Below are positions 39,854 through 51,834 of a DNA stretch of 64,000 bases, piece after piece. The position numbers and the translations under genes were made by a program. Within the stretch, counting starts at the first letter, position 1. Each line of letters starts with the position of its first letter. Source of the stretch: Diphasiastrum complanatum (lineage: Eukaryota; Streptophyta; Lycopodiopsida; Lycopodiales; Lycopodiaceae); NCBI GenBank assembly GCA_029204225.1, contig CM055093.1, forward strand, positions 3,398,974-3,462,973, written 5' to 3'. Below the pieces are notes generated by a model that saw nothing but the letters and a program-made list of their open reading frames with translations, was not told where the DNA came from and did not search any database.

Positions 39854-40171
39854 CAAAGGAAGCAATTTGGTTGAGGAACTTACTCTCAGATATCGATCTG
39901 AATCAATCTGCTCTGACAATTCTATTCTGTGATAATCAAAGTGCCATTGCTTTATCAGCCAACCCTAGGTTTCATTCCAGGAGTAAGCGCACATTGAAAT
40001 CAAGTATCACTTCGTCAAAAGCAAATTTCTCAACAAAGAGGTTGACTTGCAGTACTATAGAATGCAAGATATGACAGCGGATATTTTTACTAAGGCATTA
40101 AGCTTGGACGGACACAGAAAGTTCTGTGCGAAACTAAGTTTGAAAGTCAAGGCATTCATGGATTCAGATTA
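39854..40171 (+). pseudogene. Copia RNase H fragment joined to an LTR end
   Basis: Encodes KEAIWLRNLLSDIDLNQSA, FCDNQSAIAL and FTKALSLD. It is the last third of RNase H, nearly the same as 37320-37636. It follows directly on an LTR end, where a primer binding site should be. Confidence 0.8.
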
Positions 40172-40180
40172 AGGGGAGTG

Positions 40181-40917
40181 TTGGATTATTCTCCTTTCTA
40201 CTAATCGACTAATCGGTTTTAATCTTCATCCAACTTTTCAGTTCTGCGAATTTTTTCATGTATTTTCACAGTCTGTGAAAATACATGGAGTTTTGGCAAC
40301 AGTGTTGGGTTTTCTCTCTCTTCGGCTTTTTTGCATTTTTACCCAAAAAAGACAAAGGTGTCTTACAACATTCAAGAAATGACTTTTGATGAAAGTTAGG
40401 GCTACCTCAGAAAAAAGGCGACTTTGTGACACCTTCGCATTTTTCACATTTTTCAAAGTGGCCTAAATGTTAAGGCAATGACTTCGGCAAAGTATTGGGT
40501 CTTACCCCGGTTTTTCGGGAAACAAGTTTTTTGTGACACTGTCGCATTTTTTGCAAAATGCTAGATGCCTCAAATGCTAAGGAAAAGAATTTAAGTAAAG
40601 ACCTTCGCATTTTTCACCCTTCAGAGTGTTCTCTCACTTCGGCATTTTTGCTTTTTTCTTGATGACAGTGTTTTGTTCATTTCTGCAGAGCGACAGTTTT
40701 CGCTCATTTATGCAAACAGATTGTTTTATGGCAATTTATCGTCGCTTATCAGTAATCAATTTCTGAGAAGGAACTGGATGAATGTCAGCAAACTCCAGCC
40801 AGCTGGCAGTCATATTTTACGACCTAACTACTAAGTATAAATAGTTGTTCATACATTTACAAAAGGACGTTTTCATCAAGTTTTTAAGGATCGCTATCAC
40901 GATCATAAGTATTGAAT
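40181..40917 (+). mobile_element. LTR-D, second copy, left part
   Basis: Starts TGTTGGATTATTCTCC and matches 37648-38216 and about 39310-39425. Interrupted at 40917 by copia copy E. The right end is at 44247-44448. Confidence 0.6.
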
Positions 40918-43900
40918 CAATCGTGGGTGGCTGCAATCGTTGTCCAATCTGTTAACGCAATTGCATGGAGTGAGCGTAAAAAGGGTGCGACGTCAGATGC
41001 AAAAAGTGGGTCACTCTTACGAATGGCCTTAGAATAAAATTTACAGGGTGCCTTAGCTTTTAGGGCACCTTCGGAATTCAGTAGGATAGTGTCCCCTTTT
41101 CGCTTGTCACCATAACCTATGTAAAAAGACAATATTCGCGATTCTTTTGCCCTTTATTCGTCTGTGCAAATTTGCGTGGAAATATGCAGGCTACGTGACA
41201 ACGTTAGTAAATATGCAGTAAGAATGGAGGCAGATTAAAAATTGAGATTTAGGAGAGTAGAAGGAATAAATCCAACACCCCCCCTTAATCTGGATCCATC
41301 AATGCCTTGATCTTCAGACTGATCAATGCACAAAATTTGTTTTGTGCATTAATACTGAGTGCTTTCATAAAAATGTCTGCAACCATGTCCTGCATTCTAT
41401 AGTACGTTAAGCTTGCCTCCTTGTCAAGAACCTTGCCCCTGATGTAGTGATATTTGATCTCAATGTGCTTACTCCTAGAATAAAATCTAGGGTTGGTCGA
41501 TAAGGCAATAGCACTTTGGTTATCACAAAACAGAATTGTGAGGCTGTACTGATACAAATTGATGTTTGACAGCAAATTTCTCAAACAAAACGCTTCCTTA
41601 ATAGATTGAGAAGCAGCAATGTATTCTACTTCAGTAGAAGAAAGTGCGGTAGAGGTTTGTCGTTGAAGAAGAATGTAAATCCAGATGTGGATTTACGATT
41701 GTTTGCATCTCCTCCCCAGCTTGCATCAGAATAGCCACTGATCTGATGAAGATTGTTGTTGCTGACATCTCCATAGCAGATGCAGTGGTCCATGGTAGCT
41801 CGAATATATCTCATGACTCGAATAAGAGCCTTCCAATGGGTAGTGCCAGGATTAGCCATATATTGGTTGAGTGAGCTTACAACAAAAGAGATATCTGATC
41901 TTGTACAGACCATTGCGTACATGAGAGATCCAAGTATCGATTGATACAGATATTCTCTGATCTGCTCCTCTTCCTCCTTGGTCTGGGGACATTGGTCTTT
42001 TGACAGATGCAGGTCTGGATCCATTGGTGAGTGAGCTAATTTACAATTCATCAAATTGTATCTGTTAAGAACATTGTGAAGACACCTTTGTTGAGTGATG
42101 TAAATCACTCGCTCTGTCTCTGTGGATTTGAATTCCAAGACAAAAGTGAGCGAACAGAGAGGAATACTCTCTGTCCATGGCTTCTCTCCAGAGATCAGAG
42201 TCTGGTTGGCTGAGTGCCTCTTTGATTGTCGTCGGTTCCTACATTAAGAGACAGGCAGACTCAGGAGTATACCTTGTGGGTTGTGTGCGCATTGAAGATT
42301 CTGAAGCAATTGAAAGCTTCTAATTTCTTCTTTATGAAATACACCATCGTTCTTATGGAGAATTTGTCAATAAACGTTATAAAATACTTGGCATCCTTCA
42401 GCGAAGGATTTTTCATCGGGCCACGATCGTCTGAATGTACAACATCTAGCAATCCTCTAGCAATATGCTGATGGCTTGACTTAAATGGTTTCCTAGTCTG
42501 TTTACCAACTAGACAGTCTTGACAGACAGGTAACTCGACTTTTTCGCGAAGATAGTCGAGATCAAGAACAATAGATTGTCTAGACATTCGTTGTACAGCA
42601 ACGTGATTTAAATGACCAAGTCTATAATGCCAAAGTAGACCTTTATTTGTATGAATTGAAGTATTGAGAGCCTGACTAGAGGCAGAAAAACAATGACTTA
42701 AGAAGCTAGTCATGTGCTGAGTGGCTCCGGAATCTAGAACCAAGAACTATCGCCAGATGCTTCTTGATGGTTGGTCATGAAGGTATTATGATCTGCTTCT
42801 TGAATAGGTTGTGGAGCTTCTGTACCTACATTTGCCACTTGATTCAACTGTCCCTTGCTATTGTTCTTCGCTTGAAGTATTTGGCAGTCTTGAATTTCGT
42901 GGTTGTTTCGTTTGCAGTATCTGCTGAACAGATTCTTCTTTGTCTGCAAATTTGATTGTTCCTTGTGCTGAGCTGGTTTCTGGTCTGGCTTTGATTGCTT
43001 CGGGCCTTTCTTCTTCTGCTGCTTTGTCGTGCTCTTGTTGGTGTACAAGGCGTGAGAATCAGTTGAGGAACTCAAGGGTTCATTCCTTCGCGTGTCTTCC
43101 TGCAACGACATAGTAATGACTCTCGAAAGAGTCAATTCTGGATGAGTCATGATGATCATCACCTAGCTGTCCTAAGAACTTGGCAAGCTTGTAAGCAGTT
43201 GCATCATTGCGTCTTGATCGTCTAGGACAGATCCGACAGCGGGTATTTGTCTTAGCAGGTTCTTGAATTGATTAATGTGATTCTGCAGAGAATCACCATT
43301 CGTCATCTTGAGGGAGTAGAATTTCTTCTTGAGATGTAGCTTGGAAGCTATATCTCGTATTTTGTATAGTGTGCTCAAGATGTCCTAGACTTCTTTCGAT
43401 GTCTAGGCCTCGGATACATGGCCGATCTGGGTATCCGTGATGTTGAGGATGATCAGCGCGAAAGCTTTTCCATCCTTCAACTTCCATCTGGTGATTGTCG
43501 CGTCGTCCGCTTCGGGTTTCTCTTTTGCACCTGTAACAACGTCATACAATTCTTTTGCCATTAGTACAGTTTTCATCTTAAATTTCCACAGATCGTAATT
43601 TGCTACAAAGAGCTATATCAGATTAAGTATATCATGTATACAAGTTAATAATGCGGCAAAGCACAATACAATAGCGGATGAAACCGCGTGCCCTATGAAG
43701 CTTATTTTGTCTGTAATGAGGAATTAAACCTCTTCTCTTAGTCTCTTCTTCACTCACTTGATCATCTGATCATAATCATCTGAATGGTGTCCAGAATATG
43801 TATATATACATAATATTACAGGTGTGCATATGTGAAAGTACAGAGTGGACGTGTTGTTTGTAGGAGATCGTGGGCGGCTGCAATCGTTGTCCAATCTGTT

Positions 43901-44246
43901 AGTGCAACTGCATGGAGTGAGCGTAAAAAGGGTGTGACATCAGCCAGTGCTGAAGTGAACGTTGGTGATGATGCGAAAAGTGGGTCACTCTTACGAATGG
44001 CCTTAGGATAAGATTTACAGGGTGCCTTAGCTTTTAGGGCACCTTCGGCATTCGGTAGGATAGTGTCCCCTTTTCGCCTGTCACCATAACTTGTGTAAAA
44101 ACACAGTGTTCGCGATTCTTTTGCCCATTATTCGTCTGTGCGAATTTGCACGTAAATATGCAGGCTGCATGACTACGTTAGTAAATATGCAGCAAGAATG
44201 GAGGCAGATTAAAAATTGGGATTTAGGAGAGTAGGATTACCCAACA
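40918..44246 (-). pseudogene. Copia copy E, internally deleted, with LTRs
   Basis: Minus-strand order: 5' LTR 43604-44246 (begins TGTTGGGTAATCC), gag 42734-43560 (zinc knuckle reduced to RYCKRNNHEIQDC), and protease (LDSGATQHM) with a deletion into the start of integrase (42261-42743). A further deletion precedes the RT end and RNase H (41285-42138). A purine tract adjoins the 3' LTR (40918-41277, left side cut). The primer binding site and LTR 3' part are also lost. Same family as copies F and G. It sits inside LTR-D. Confidence 0.8.
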
Positions 44247-44448
44247 CTCTGTAATGTTTTTGTGACAAATAAAAATTTTCTGATAATTCAATATTTTATG
44301 TTTGGCTACGTAATCAAACTAGTTGCTAAAGATAGAACATGATTTCCATCACTATTTTTTGTTCATTATTGATAGGCACAGTCATGCATTGAAAATTGGA
44401 GAAAATGTCTATTCTGCTATTCTTCCTTATACACACATATTTCCAACA
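44247..44448 (+). mobile_element. LTR-D right end
   Basis: Matches 39655-39853, including TTCAATATTTTATGTTTGGC and the end TTCCAACA. Confidence 0.7.
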
Positions 44449-44836
44449 CGTCCAGTTTTCAAAGAAATATATCAACTATCCCGACCCCATAGTCTGCGCG
44501 GCCGCACAATTCGCTCGGGACTTAGAGTTTTTGATGGGTGTCTAGACCAAATGGGACGATGTTTTACCGACAATCTATTTTGATTTTAACACAGCACTAA
44601 TTTCACAAAAAGTTGAAGACCAACTACGAGTAGCTCGAGTGTATTATAGAGCGGCCCTACTCGGCGATCCATGGATAAGCATATTCCAAACCTGGATCGA
44701 CCAATTTTGGTTTGTCGGTGCACATAAGTCCTTCTTCACGCCTAAGGACAAGAAGAGTACGGCACGATTAGACTTCATAGAGGAAGTTATCGGCTACCTC
44801 ATCCAACAACGACGCACAAAACGGACACTCTACTAA
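44449..44836 (+). pseudogene. Gypsy extra ORF, C-terminal fragment
   Basis: Second copy of the last ~100 residues of the ORF at 24917-25477. Shared blocks include VYYRAA, LGDPW, HKSF, LIQQRR and the end KRTLY followed by TAA. The downstream text GGCACTACTTCAGGTCG is also shared. One stop lies near 44550. The function is unknown. Confidence 0.75.
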
Positions 44837-44879
44837 GCTCCATAGTGTCGAGGGACCGGCACTACTTCAGGTCGGAGGC

Positions 44880-45060
44880 CCTATTGAGGGTATTACCACG
44901 TAAATAAATAATCTAGTCAGAAATAGTTGCGAGGGTCATGGCATCCTGCGTGCATAAGCACTTGTAAATAAATGATTTTGGCAATAAACTTGACATTGGG
45001 CCATGTAATTAAAAATAATATCAGACGGCCAAAGTTAAGCTTAAACTTAAGTTTCTAAGT
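44880..45060 (+). mobile_element. Gypsy-family LTR fragment
   Basis: Follows the extra-ORF fragment as at 25524. It shares GGCATCCTGCGTG, ACTTGACATTGGGCC and the TAATTAAAA block. The start is degenerate (TATTGAGGGTATTACC). Confidence 0.6.
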
Positions 45061-45096
45061 CATTCACAGCACTGGTATTTGTTATATTCTTTTCAT

Positions 45097-46880
45097 TCAA
45101 AAGCACAACCCATCAATCTGATCTTGAACAGCTTTACTGCTCCACCAATCTTCATCTAAACTAAGCAGACAATCCACAGAATTCTCAGTACTAACAACAT
45201 CACAAAATGCAAATGAACTATTTAGTGGTAGTATTGAAGCCATCCCAGCAGAAAAACCATGAACTGCTGCATCATAACATTTTCTCTCAAAATCAAGAGC
45301 AGCTTGCCACGAAACATCCCCTCCGGTTCCAGGAACTGCAGATGCTACATTTTGAAGAGCTCTCATCTCGATACCTTGAAAATCAGAATTATAGCGCATG
45401 TAGCCCTCTCTTGACATGTGCCCAGTGAGTTTCATACCAACTTCAGCAGGAACGCCCATAGAGTTGAAACGTCTCGCAACAGATACACGAGCACTTTTGT
45501 TCGGTATAAAATCAACGTCACATCCAAGAACATCTTTTCCCATAATTTCCATCCATAAATTGTTTTCAAACCAACTCTCTGTTTCGAAAACCACTGCAAA
45601 AGACAACAAATAATAAAATTCTTAAATGCAACATGACCAAAAAAAACACAAAATATTCACTATTCAAAGGAAAAACATACCACTTTACCAATATGTCTTG
45701 GTCCATCAATTGCTCGCAGGAAGAATGGTTGTGAAGCACCGTCTTCAGAATTCCAAGCAGGCAAATGGGAAAAATACTCTTCAAAAGTGTGAATCACATC
45801 AGCTAAGTAACAAGTTTTCAGATCAACTTTATGATTCTTAGAAGCTCGTTCATCAAATCTAATGAACGTTCCCATGTTATCAGAACAAACTTCAAAGTCC
45901 GAAATGCACAGATTGTATAGCTCTGTATGTCCACAAACACAAAAATTATGACAAGCATAAAATGCAAGCCGCATTAAGAGCCCACTACCATTATCACACT
46001 GCATAAAACTCTGACATAAGACTGATTTCACTTGCAAAGGAGTAAGTGACTGAGTATAGTTCCTTTTTCTTCCAATCCCAACAGCACAAGAACGTTGTAC
46101 AGCAGTTAGACAAGCAGCTCTTACTTTTTTAAAACGTGCATCCAACATGATATTCAATTCCTCAACATGAAGACCAGTGCACACACTATTTTCCTCTAGT
46201 TTAGCCCTGATTATTCTACCAATACCACGTAGAAGGCCCACAATGGTTTCTCCTGGGTAAAGAGTTCCATTTTTCTTTTGGACTTGGAGAAAGAAAGATG
46301 TCAACAATTCAAGCAATTTATTAATATCAGTTTCAAACATCTCTTCTACTGTAACAGAACAATCCGATCCAACAACAAGTCTCCAGTCATCAAACCTATT
46401 ATGAGACCACCGATCAACATTAACAGACTTTCTAAAACCACCTTTCTCAACAAGTGCAAGTTCTGAGTGATCTAGATCACGAAATCCTACACGCAACATA
46501 TCAATTCGGTCAGAAGAATATTGCAAAGGAACCAGATTACCATGACCAGACAACACATTTCTAGAGCAGTCCGCATTATCAGAGATAAGAGCGCCATCCT
46601 TCAATACAACTTCAGAAGACAAAACAGCAGAAGCAAGAATATTTGAAAACATAGCACCGCCATTGTGCAATGGCACAACAGCGCAATTATCCATCAGAAG
46701 CAACCTAAACAATGAACACACAACTCTCTCAACATCTTTTGACACAAAAACCAAAAACGCCATCACATTATAAACACAAGCACACAAACAGGATTCCGAA
46801 AGACTGAGAAAGAAAGCTTTAGGATCTGCAAAGAACTCCAAGCGCCATTCGCAATTCAAAATCACATTCGAAATCACCAT
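45097..46880 (-). CDS. Crypton/DUF3504-like tyrosine recombinase protein, two exons
   Basis: Exon 1 is 46880-45689 and exon 2 is 45593-45097, with a 95-bp GT-AG intron; the join is in frame and gives 562 residues. The N-terminal 180 residues are not recognised. Residues about 185-470 resemble the tyrosine-recombinase fold of Crypton transposases and DUF3504 proteins: helix SFFLQVQKKNGTLYP, then MRLAFYACHNFCVCGHTEL, SDFEV and RFDERASKN. After the intron come NKSARVSVARRF and LTGHMSREGYMRY. Against the usual R / H-x-x-R / H / Y set, R433, H456 and Y465 are kept, but the first Arg reads Cys (about 316) and the H of HxxR reads Lys430. Cutting activity is therefore doubtful and a DNA-binding role is possible. 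The first ATG in the frame was taken as start. Upstream exons cannot be excluded. No terminal repeats were found. Confidence 0.65.
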
Positions 46881-47138
46881 TGCCAACCAGAAAGAGCGAC
46901 AGCGCCAACGGCAAGAGAGCGACGTCGCTGCTTTAACAAAGAGAAAGGATCAGAAGACAGTCAAAGAGAATGAAACGAACGAAGAGACGAACAAGAGACG
47001 AACGAAAATTAGACGTCAAAATCAGACGTCTCTTCAAACGTTCATTCATACGTCACTTCGAAAAGTTAATGTGTACATACGGTATTAAAACCGTATGAAA
47101 TACATATTAAACAAATACGCATGAAATACATGCTAATA
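46881..47138. other. Upstream region of the recombinase-like gene
   Basis: No gene. GACGAAC and GACGTC words recur (46975-47050). No clear TATA box on the minus strand. Confidence 0.4.
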
Positions 47139-47263
47139 ACGTAAGATAACGGGCCCCACAGGGGCCTGATATGAGTTTTTTTTGGGGGGGGGGGGCTCGC
47201 CCTCCCGGACTCATCCCCCAAAAACTCATAACGGGCCCCTGCGGGGGCCATTATCTATTACGT
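47139..47263. repeat. Imperfect inverted repeat, about 50-bp arms
   Basis: The left arm begins ACGTAAGATAACGGGCCC and the right arm ends CCATTATCTATTACGT. The arms pair through AGGGGCC, ATGAGTTTTT and a G run/C run, leaving a loop of about 20 bp. It looks like a small foldback element or a strong hairpin. Confidence 0.8.
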
Positions 47264-47670
47264 AAATTCCCCTCCTCTTTATAACTCCCTTTGATTTGAC
47301 GCTTTGAGGGAGGGGAGGTGGTACGTCTCCCCACGACCCTCTTGTCTCCATAAAGCCTTGTATTCATAGAAGGCTTGGTTACAAAACTTACTTTCTAAAG
47401 TGAAAGCTATAAAACTTTAAGTTGAAAAATCTTAGGGAGGTTATGAATCTTCGTGCTTAAAATATTGAAGCAAAGCTCATCTTGATGTGAACCTTCCTAC
47501 ATCACAAGAAGGTGCATACATAAGGAAATGACATTGCTCAATTGCATTCCATACGACGGATCCACTAGCAATTACATAAGATTACAGGCGGAACAATAAA
47601 CAGAGTCCACAAGACAACTGCTCAAAAGATATTAGGCAAGGTAATTCTTCTTGTTGCCTGCAGTCCTAAC
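47264..47670. other. Intergenic, nothing recognised
   Basis: No coding frame, repeat or RNA gene was seen. Confidence 0.5.
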
Positions 47671-47671
47671 A

Positions 47672-47747
47672 GTATATGTATGTGTGTTGTGTGTGCAAGT
47701 GTGATGTGTATGTGTGTGTTGTGTGTGCATGTGTATGTGCATGTGTG

Positions 47748-47809
<62 letters not shown>

Positions 47810-47982
47810 ATGTGTGTTTGCATGTGCGTGTGTGTTTGTATGTGTGTGTGTTGTGTGTATTGTGTGTATGTGTGTGTGTGTGTGTTGTGCACGCATGTGG
47901 TTTGTGTGATCACGTGTGTATGTGTATGTGTGTGTATGTCTGTGTTGTGTATGTGTGTGCGAGTTTGTGGATGTGCATGTGA

Positions 47983-48012
<30 letters not shown>
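47672..48012. repeat. (TG)n-rich array
   Basis: Mostly TG dinucleotides with scattered CA, TT and GC interruptions. Pure from about 47749 to 47808. Cys-Val or Thr-His frames across it are artefacts. Confidence 0.95.
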
Positions 48013-48013
<1 letters not shown>

Positions 48014-48059
48014 ACGCGCGGGATCACCTAAGCTCTGAATTCAACAAAGCCCCGACTTG

Positions 48060-48480
48060 ATCAGCCCTAGCTTTTTTTAGAGGGTCTCCCGTCGCGGCCC
48101 ATCAGAAATTGTTTTTTTTTTTAGAATATTTTTATTTATTTATTGGGTCTCCACCCGTCACGGCGATGCATCAGAAAAAAATATATTAATTTTTAGAATT
48201 TTTTTTTTTTTAAGAATCTCTACCCGCTGCGACGAGGCATCAAAAGAATTTTTTTTTTAGAAACTGTTTTTTTAGGATTTTTTGTTTTTGGAATCTCTAC
48301 CCGCTGCGGCGAGTAGACCCATCAGAAAAAATGAAATTTTTTTTTAGAATTTTTAGAATTTTTTTTTTTTGAATCTCGTCCCAACTCAGATGGTTCTACT
48401 CGAAGCGGTGGGTCAGAAAAAAAATAAAAATTTTAAGAAAAAAATTGAATCTCTACCCACCACGGTGGGTGGAGACCCAT
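48060..48480. repeat. Degenerate tandem repeat, about 60-85 bp unit
   Basis: Five or six units, each with CTCTACCCGCTGCGGCGAG-like text, then CATCAGAAAA and a T/A run. Units lie near 48080, 48150, 48215, 48293, 48370 and 48445. Confidence 0.75.
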
Positions 48481-49152
48481 CAAACTCATTACATTTTAGG
48501 CAGTAGGCTTTAGGCTTTAGGCATTATGCATTAGATTCTAGTATATATATATAGCTCGTAAGTTGCATGATTTGCGAGTCATTTGGATTCATCAATAAAA
48601 TTATGTGCATAAAGTATATAGAAATTCTTGGTAGAGTATTTCTCAGATGGAAAAGGTATTGACTATATTCTAGTGAGCTCATATTGGATGACAGAGTTTA
48701 ATGAATATCAAGAATAACCACTAAATTCAGTTGGAGTTCAACAAAACTTTGTAATCTCTAGATTTTATTCTAGATGATTGTATAAAGTTTTTGTAGGTGA
48801 AGTAAAATTGTTTTGATATGTCTTCTATCTTTAATTATCTGATTGATTGCATAGTTTGGATAACTCATATCTTGTTAAGAATTAAGTTGAAGCATATTCT
48901 TGAAATCTTATCATTATCCAGGAGAAAAAAGATTTTGGAATGATTCTTATATTTCTCGAGTTGTATGTTGGATATATACTTTAGTATCTTTTAATGATTA
49001 AGTGTGATTTAAAATCCTAGTAATTATGATTGACTAATCATAAGATTTTAAATATTTATGATTGATGAATTATGAACAGATACTTGATTGTTATCAAAAG
49101 ATTATAAGAAAATATGATAATCCTGAACACAGCTAAACCAAGATACATAAAT
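48481..49152. other. AT-rich intergenic, no gene
   Basis: AT-rich sequence with stops in every frame and no known motif. Confidence 0.6.
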
Positions 49153-49659
49153 CATAGAATCAATGAACCGTTAACGGTTCACCACGGTTCTGAGAACCGT
49201 ACGGTTCTTTAAAAATTTTGCCCAAAACCGTGGTGAACCGCACTGAATAATTGATTGATTAATTAATTAATTTGTTTTTTGTCCCAGCCCCCAAAAATAG
49301 CCCAAAAAAATGCTAAAAAAATGCCAATTTTTTTTTCAGATTCTCCCTACTTAGATTATTTACTTAAAATGATTTAATCTCCCTAATTGATAAGAGAAAG
49401 GGAGACAGAGAGAGAGAGAGAGAACTTCTTGTTTTTATCAATAAAAGATGGGAAAACTCATCAGAGTACAAAGGAATGCGTGTAAAAAGTGTAAAGGCCA
49501 TAAGGCGAATTGAGATACTGTACAAGTATAACAAAGGGACAAAAACTAGCTTTGAGGGGTTTCGGGGGGAAATTTAGGAAAATTAATTAATTAATCAATT
49601 AATTATTTTTTTACATGAACAGGTTCCTTCCACGGTTCCCAGGAACCGTGGGTTCTATG
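49153..49659. mobile_element. Possible small terminal-inverted-repeat element
   Basis: The left edge starts CATAGAATC with ACCACGGTTC and GAACCGTACGGTTC. The right edge ends CACGGTTC...GAACCGTGGGTTCTATG. CATAGAA plus CCACGGTTC and GAACCGT occur inverted at the two ends. No coding capacity. Target duplication not resolved. Confidence 0.45.
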
Positions 49660-51300
49660 ACAGAAATACAGACAGACAAAGAACATTCATACTAAACAAC
49701 AGAAGTACTGCACAAGGAAGAAAACTAAGAGCAGAAAATCCATCAAAAAAACAAAAGTAGATAGAATCAAGACTAAGCACTAGTAAATCATCCTGAAGTA
49801 AAAAAAAAAACAGCAGAACGAACCAAAGAACAAAAGAAAGCCCAGCACACAAAGTCAAAAAGAACCAGAAAAAAGTACCTTAGAAGACGCCATGAGCAAA
49901 ACAACAACCAAATCACATAGCGAAGCAAGGAGTCACAACCTACCACCGAACATAACCAGGGAAAAACCAAGGACGACCATATAAAGGGCAAAAAACCAGA
50001 AGCCGCCAAGAACAAAGGCACCAACCGTAAAGCCACCACCAAAGGAACAAAGCAATCACTAGAAAAACCTGAAAGGGCGCCAGACAGGCAAGAATGGCCA
50101 GCAAACCGAAGAATATCACAAAACTAGCAAACAAAAGCAGAAAGCAGACATTGCGCCCACGCAATGCAAACAACCAACGCGCCAGAGTACAGAGCACAGC
50201 CAGAAGAAAATATCAGAGAGCGCAAAACGATTTAACGCCAGCGAGGGTTCAGTAAAGCGTCAAGTTCCAGTAAGAGAGATTGAGAGCGGGACAGAAAAAG
50301 AAGTGGGGAAAAAAAAGGCGGGCCAACGAGGGAGGGAAAAAGAGAAAAAACCGTCGGGCCGAAAAAATGACCTAACAAAAGAAACTCCAAAAAACGTCAA
50401 AACAAACAAAATACCTAATCAAATAGCTAAACAACCAACACAAGTAAAGGAAAAAACCTAAAGGATCAAGGCAAGACTCAAAAAGTCAGGTCAGGAAACA
50501 ACAGTAACGTAAACAACAAATGGAGCAAGCAGGGGTACAGAAATAAAAGATTTGTCACGACACAACAGTAACGTGAACATCGACTCGAGCTGAAAACACG
50601 GTCCAAACGAAAAAACGTTACTCCAAATCAAAAATCTACACAATCATCACAATCTACGGGAGTGAAAACAAGAACACGAGCTAAGGTAAAGAACAATATT
50701 AAGCAGAGACCCCAACTGAGAAACATAAATAAATGAGAAAACCGTGAACCTCGTCAACAGTAACGTAAACCCCAAATCGAATAGTGGCACCGAATCAAAA
50801 GTAAAATAAAAATCTCAACAGAGGAAACTAATACGGTATCCAAGGTCCACCATGACATAACCAGAAATTATAGTCCCTTCCTAATAAGTCATTTCACATG
50901 TTACTCCGCTAAAAACCATCTGAAGCTAAGGTTGGGAAGAACAATAAATAAAACATCATATTGATGTGAGGTATTAATCATAAACCCCAACTGAGAAGAG
51001 TATTATATGACAACAGCTAAGATCCACAGCTAGTCATAAAATGTCTGGTCATGAGTTTCAAAGACTCGGTTATCTAATAAAAACCAATTCAGGCAGAGGT
51101 TTTGAGTAACAGTAAACCATTAACCTCATCCGTGCAACAGAAAGTACTACTAGTAACAGTTAAAAACTCAGCCTTCTCTTCCTCTGACAGTTTTTGTCAC
51201 TATTTCCATTGCAATCCAGTCCTGTTCTTTTCTTGCAGAGTTTTGCTGTCATAATAGACAATACATCATTATTATTTTAGCCATATGACCATCCTCACAA
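49660..51300. other. A-rich strand-biased non-coding region
   Basis: The plus strand is strongly A-rich with few T for over 1.2 kb. Minus-strand frames give Phe/Leu/Cys-rich products, expected from composition alone. No domain recognised. Confidence 0.5.
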
Positions 51301-51441
51301 CATATAATTGATCTCAAAAAATAATAAATGTGTGTGTGTGTGTGTCTTTTAGACCTATTAGATGTTGTTGAGCACAAATAAAAGATTTGGAAATCAAACT
51401 TATCTTTGAGTATCATTTTAAAATCAAATGCACATTTCAAG

Positions 51442-51493
51442 GGGGTGTGTGTGTGTCTGTGTCTGTGTCTGTGTCTGTGTCTGTGTCTGTGTC
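51442..51493. repeat. (TG)n / (TCTGTG)n repeat
   Basis: Short TG run then about six TCTGTG units. A separate TG run lies at 51329-51345. Confidence 0.9.
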
Positions 51494-51834
51494 GTACGAC
51501 TCACTTTGAAAACAAGGTATACTATTTCCCAAACGAAGGGATAAAAATAAATTGTTGGGTAGGGACAGTAGTATGACAAAGTAAACCAAGAATCAACGAA
51601 AATTAGTCTTACAATAAAGTTAGTCCACTGCAACATCAACAGAAAACCTCAAAAGCAAAAATGGAGAGAAATGGGGATTTGTATTGTGTTCAAAAGACCA
51701 ATAAGAATACACTCATGAGTCATCAACCTTGACTATCATTGTGCAGTTAACAACCAAGGCTGCCAAAAAACTCCCAAATCAAGACTTCTGCCTGTCCAAA
51801 TAAGCTAGTTGCAGTCGTTTTTTTCAACTTATCA

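Noticed and set aside
47632-48031. Thr-His and Cys-Val repeat proteins
   Set aside because: Products of the TG/CA array; no codon pattern or flanking gene structure.
48060-48480. CRISPR-like array
   Set aside because: Units are degenerate, spacers are T/A runs and the context is a plant nuclear genome.
49655-50197. Membrane-like proteins on the minus strand
   Set aside because: Phe/Leu/Cys-rich frames follow from the A-rich plus strand; no start context or domain.
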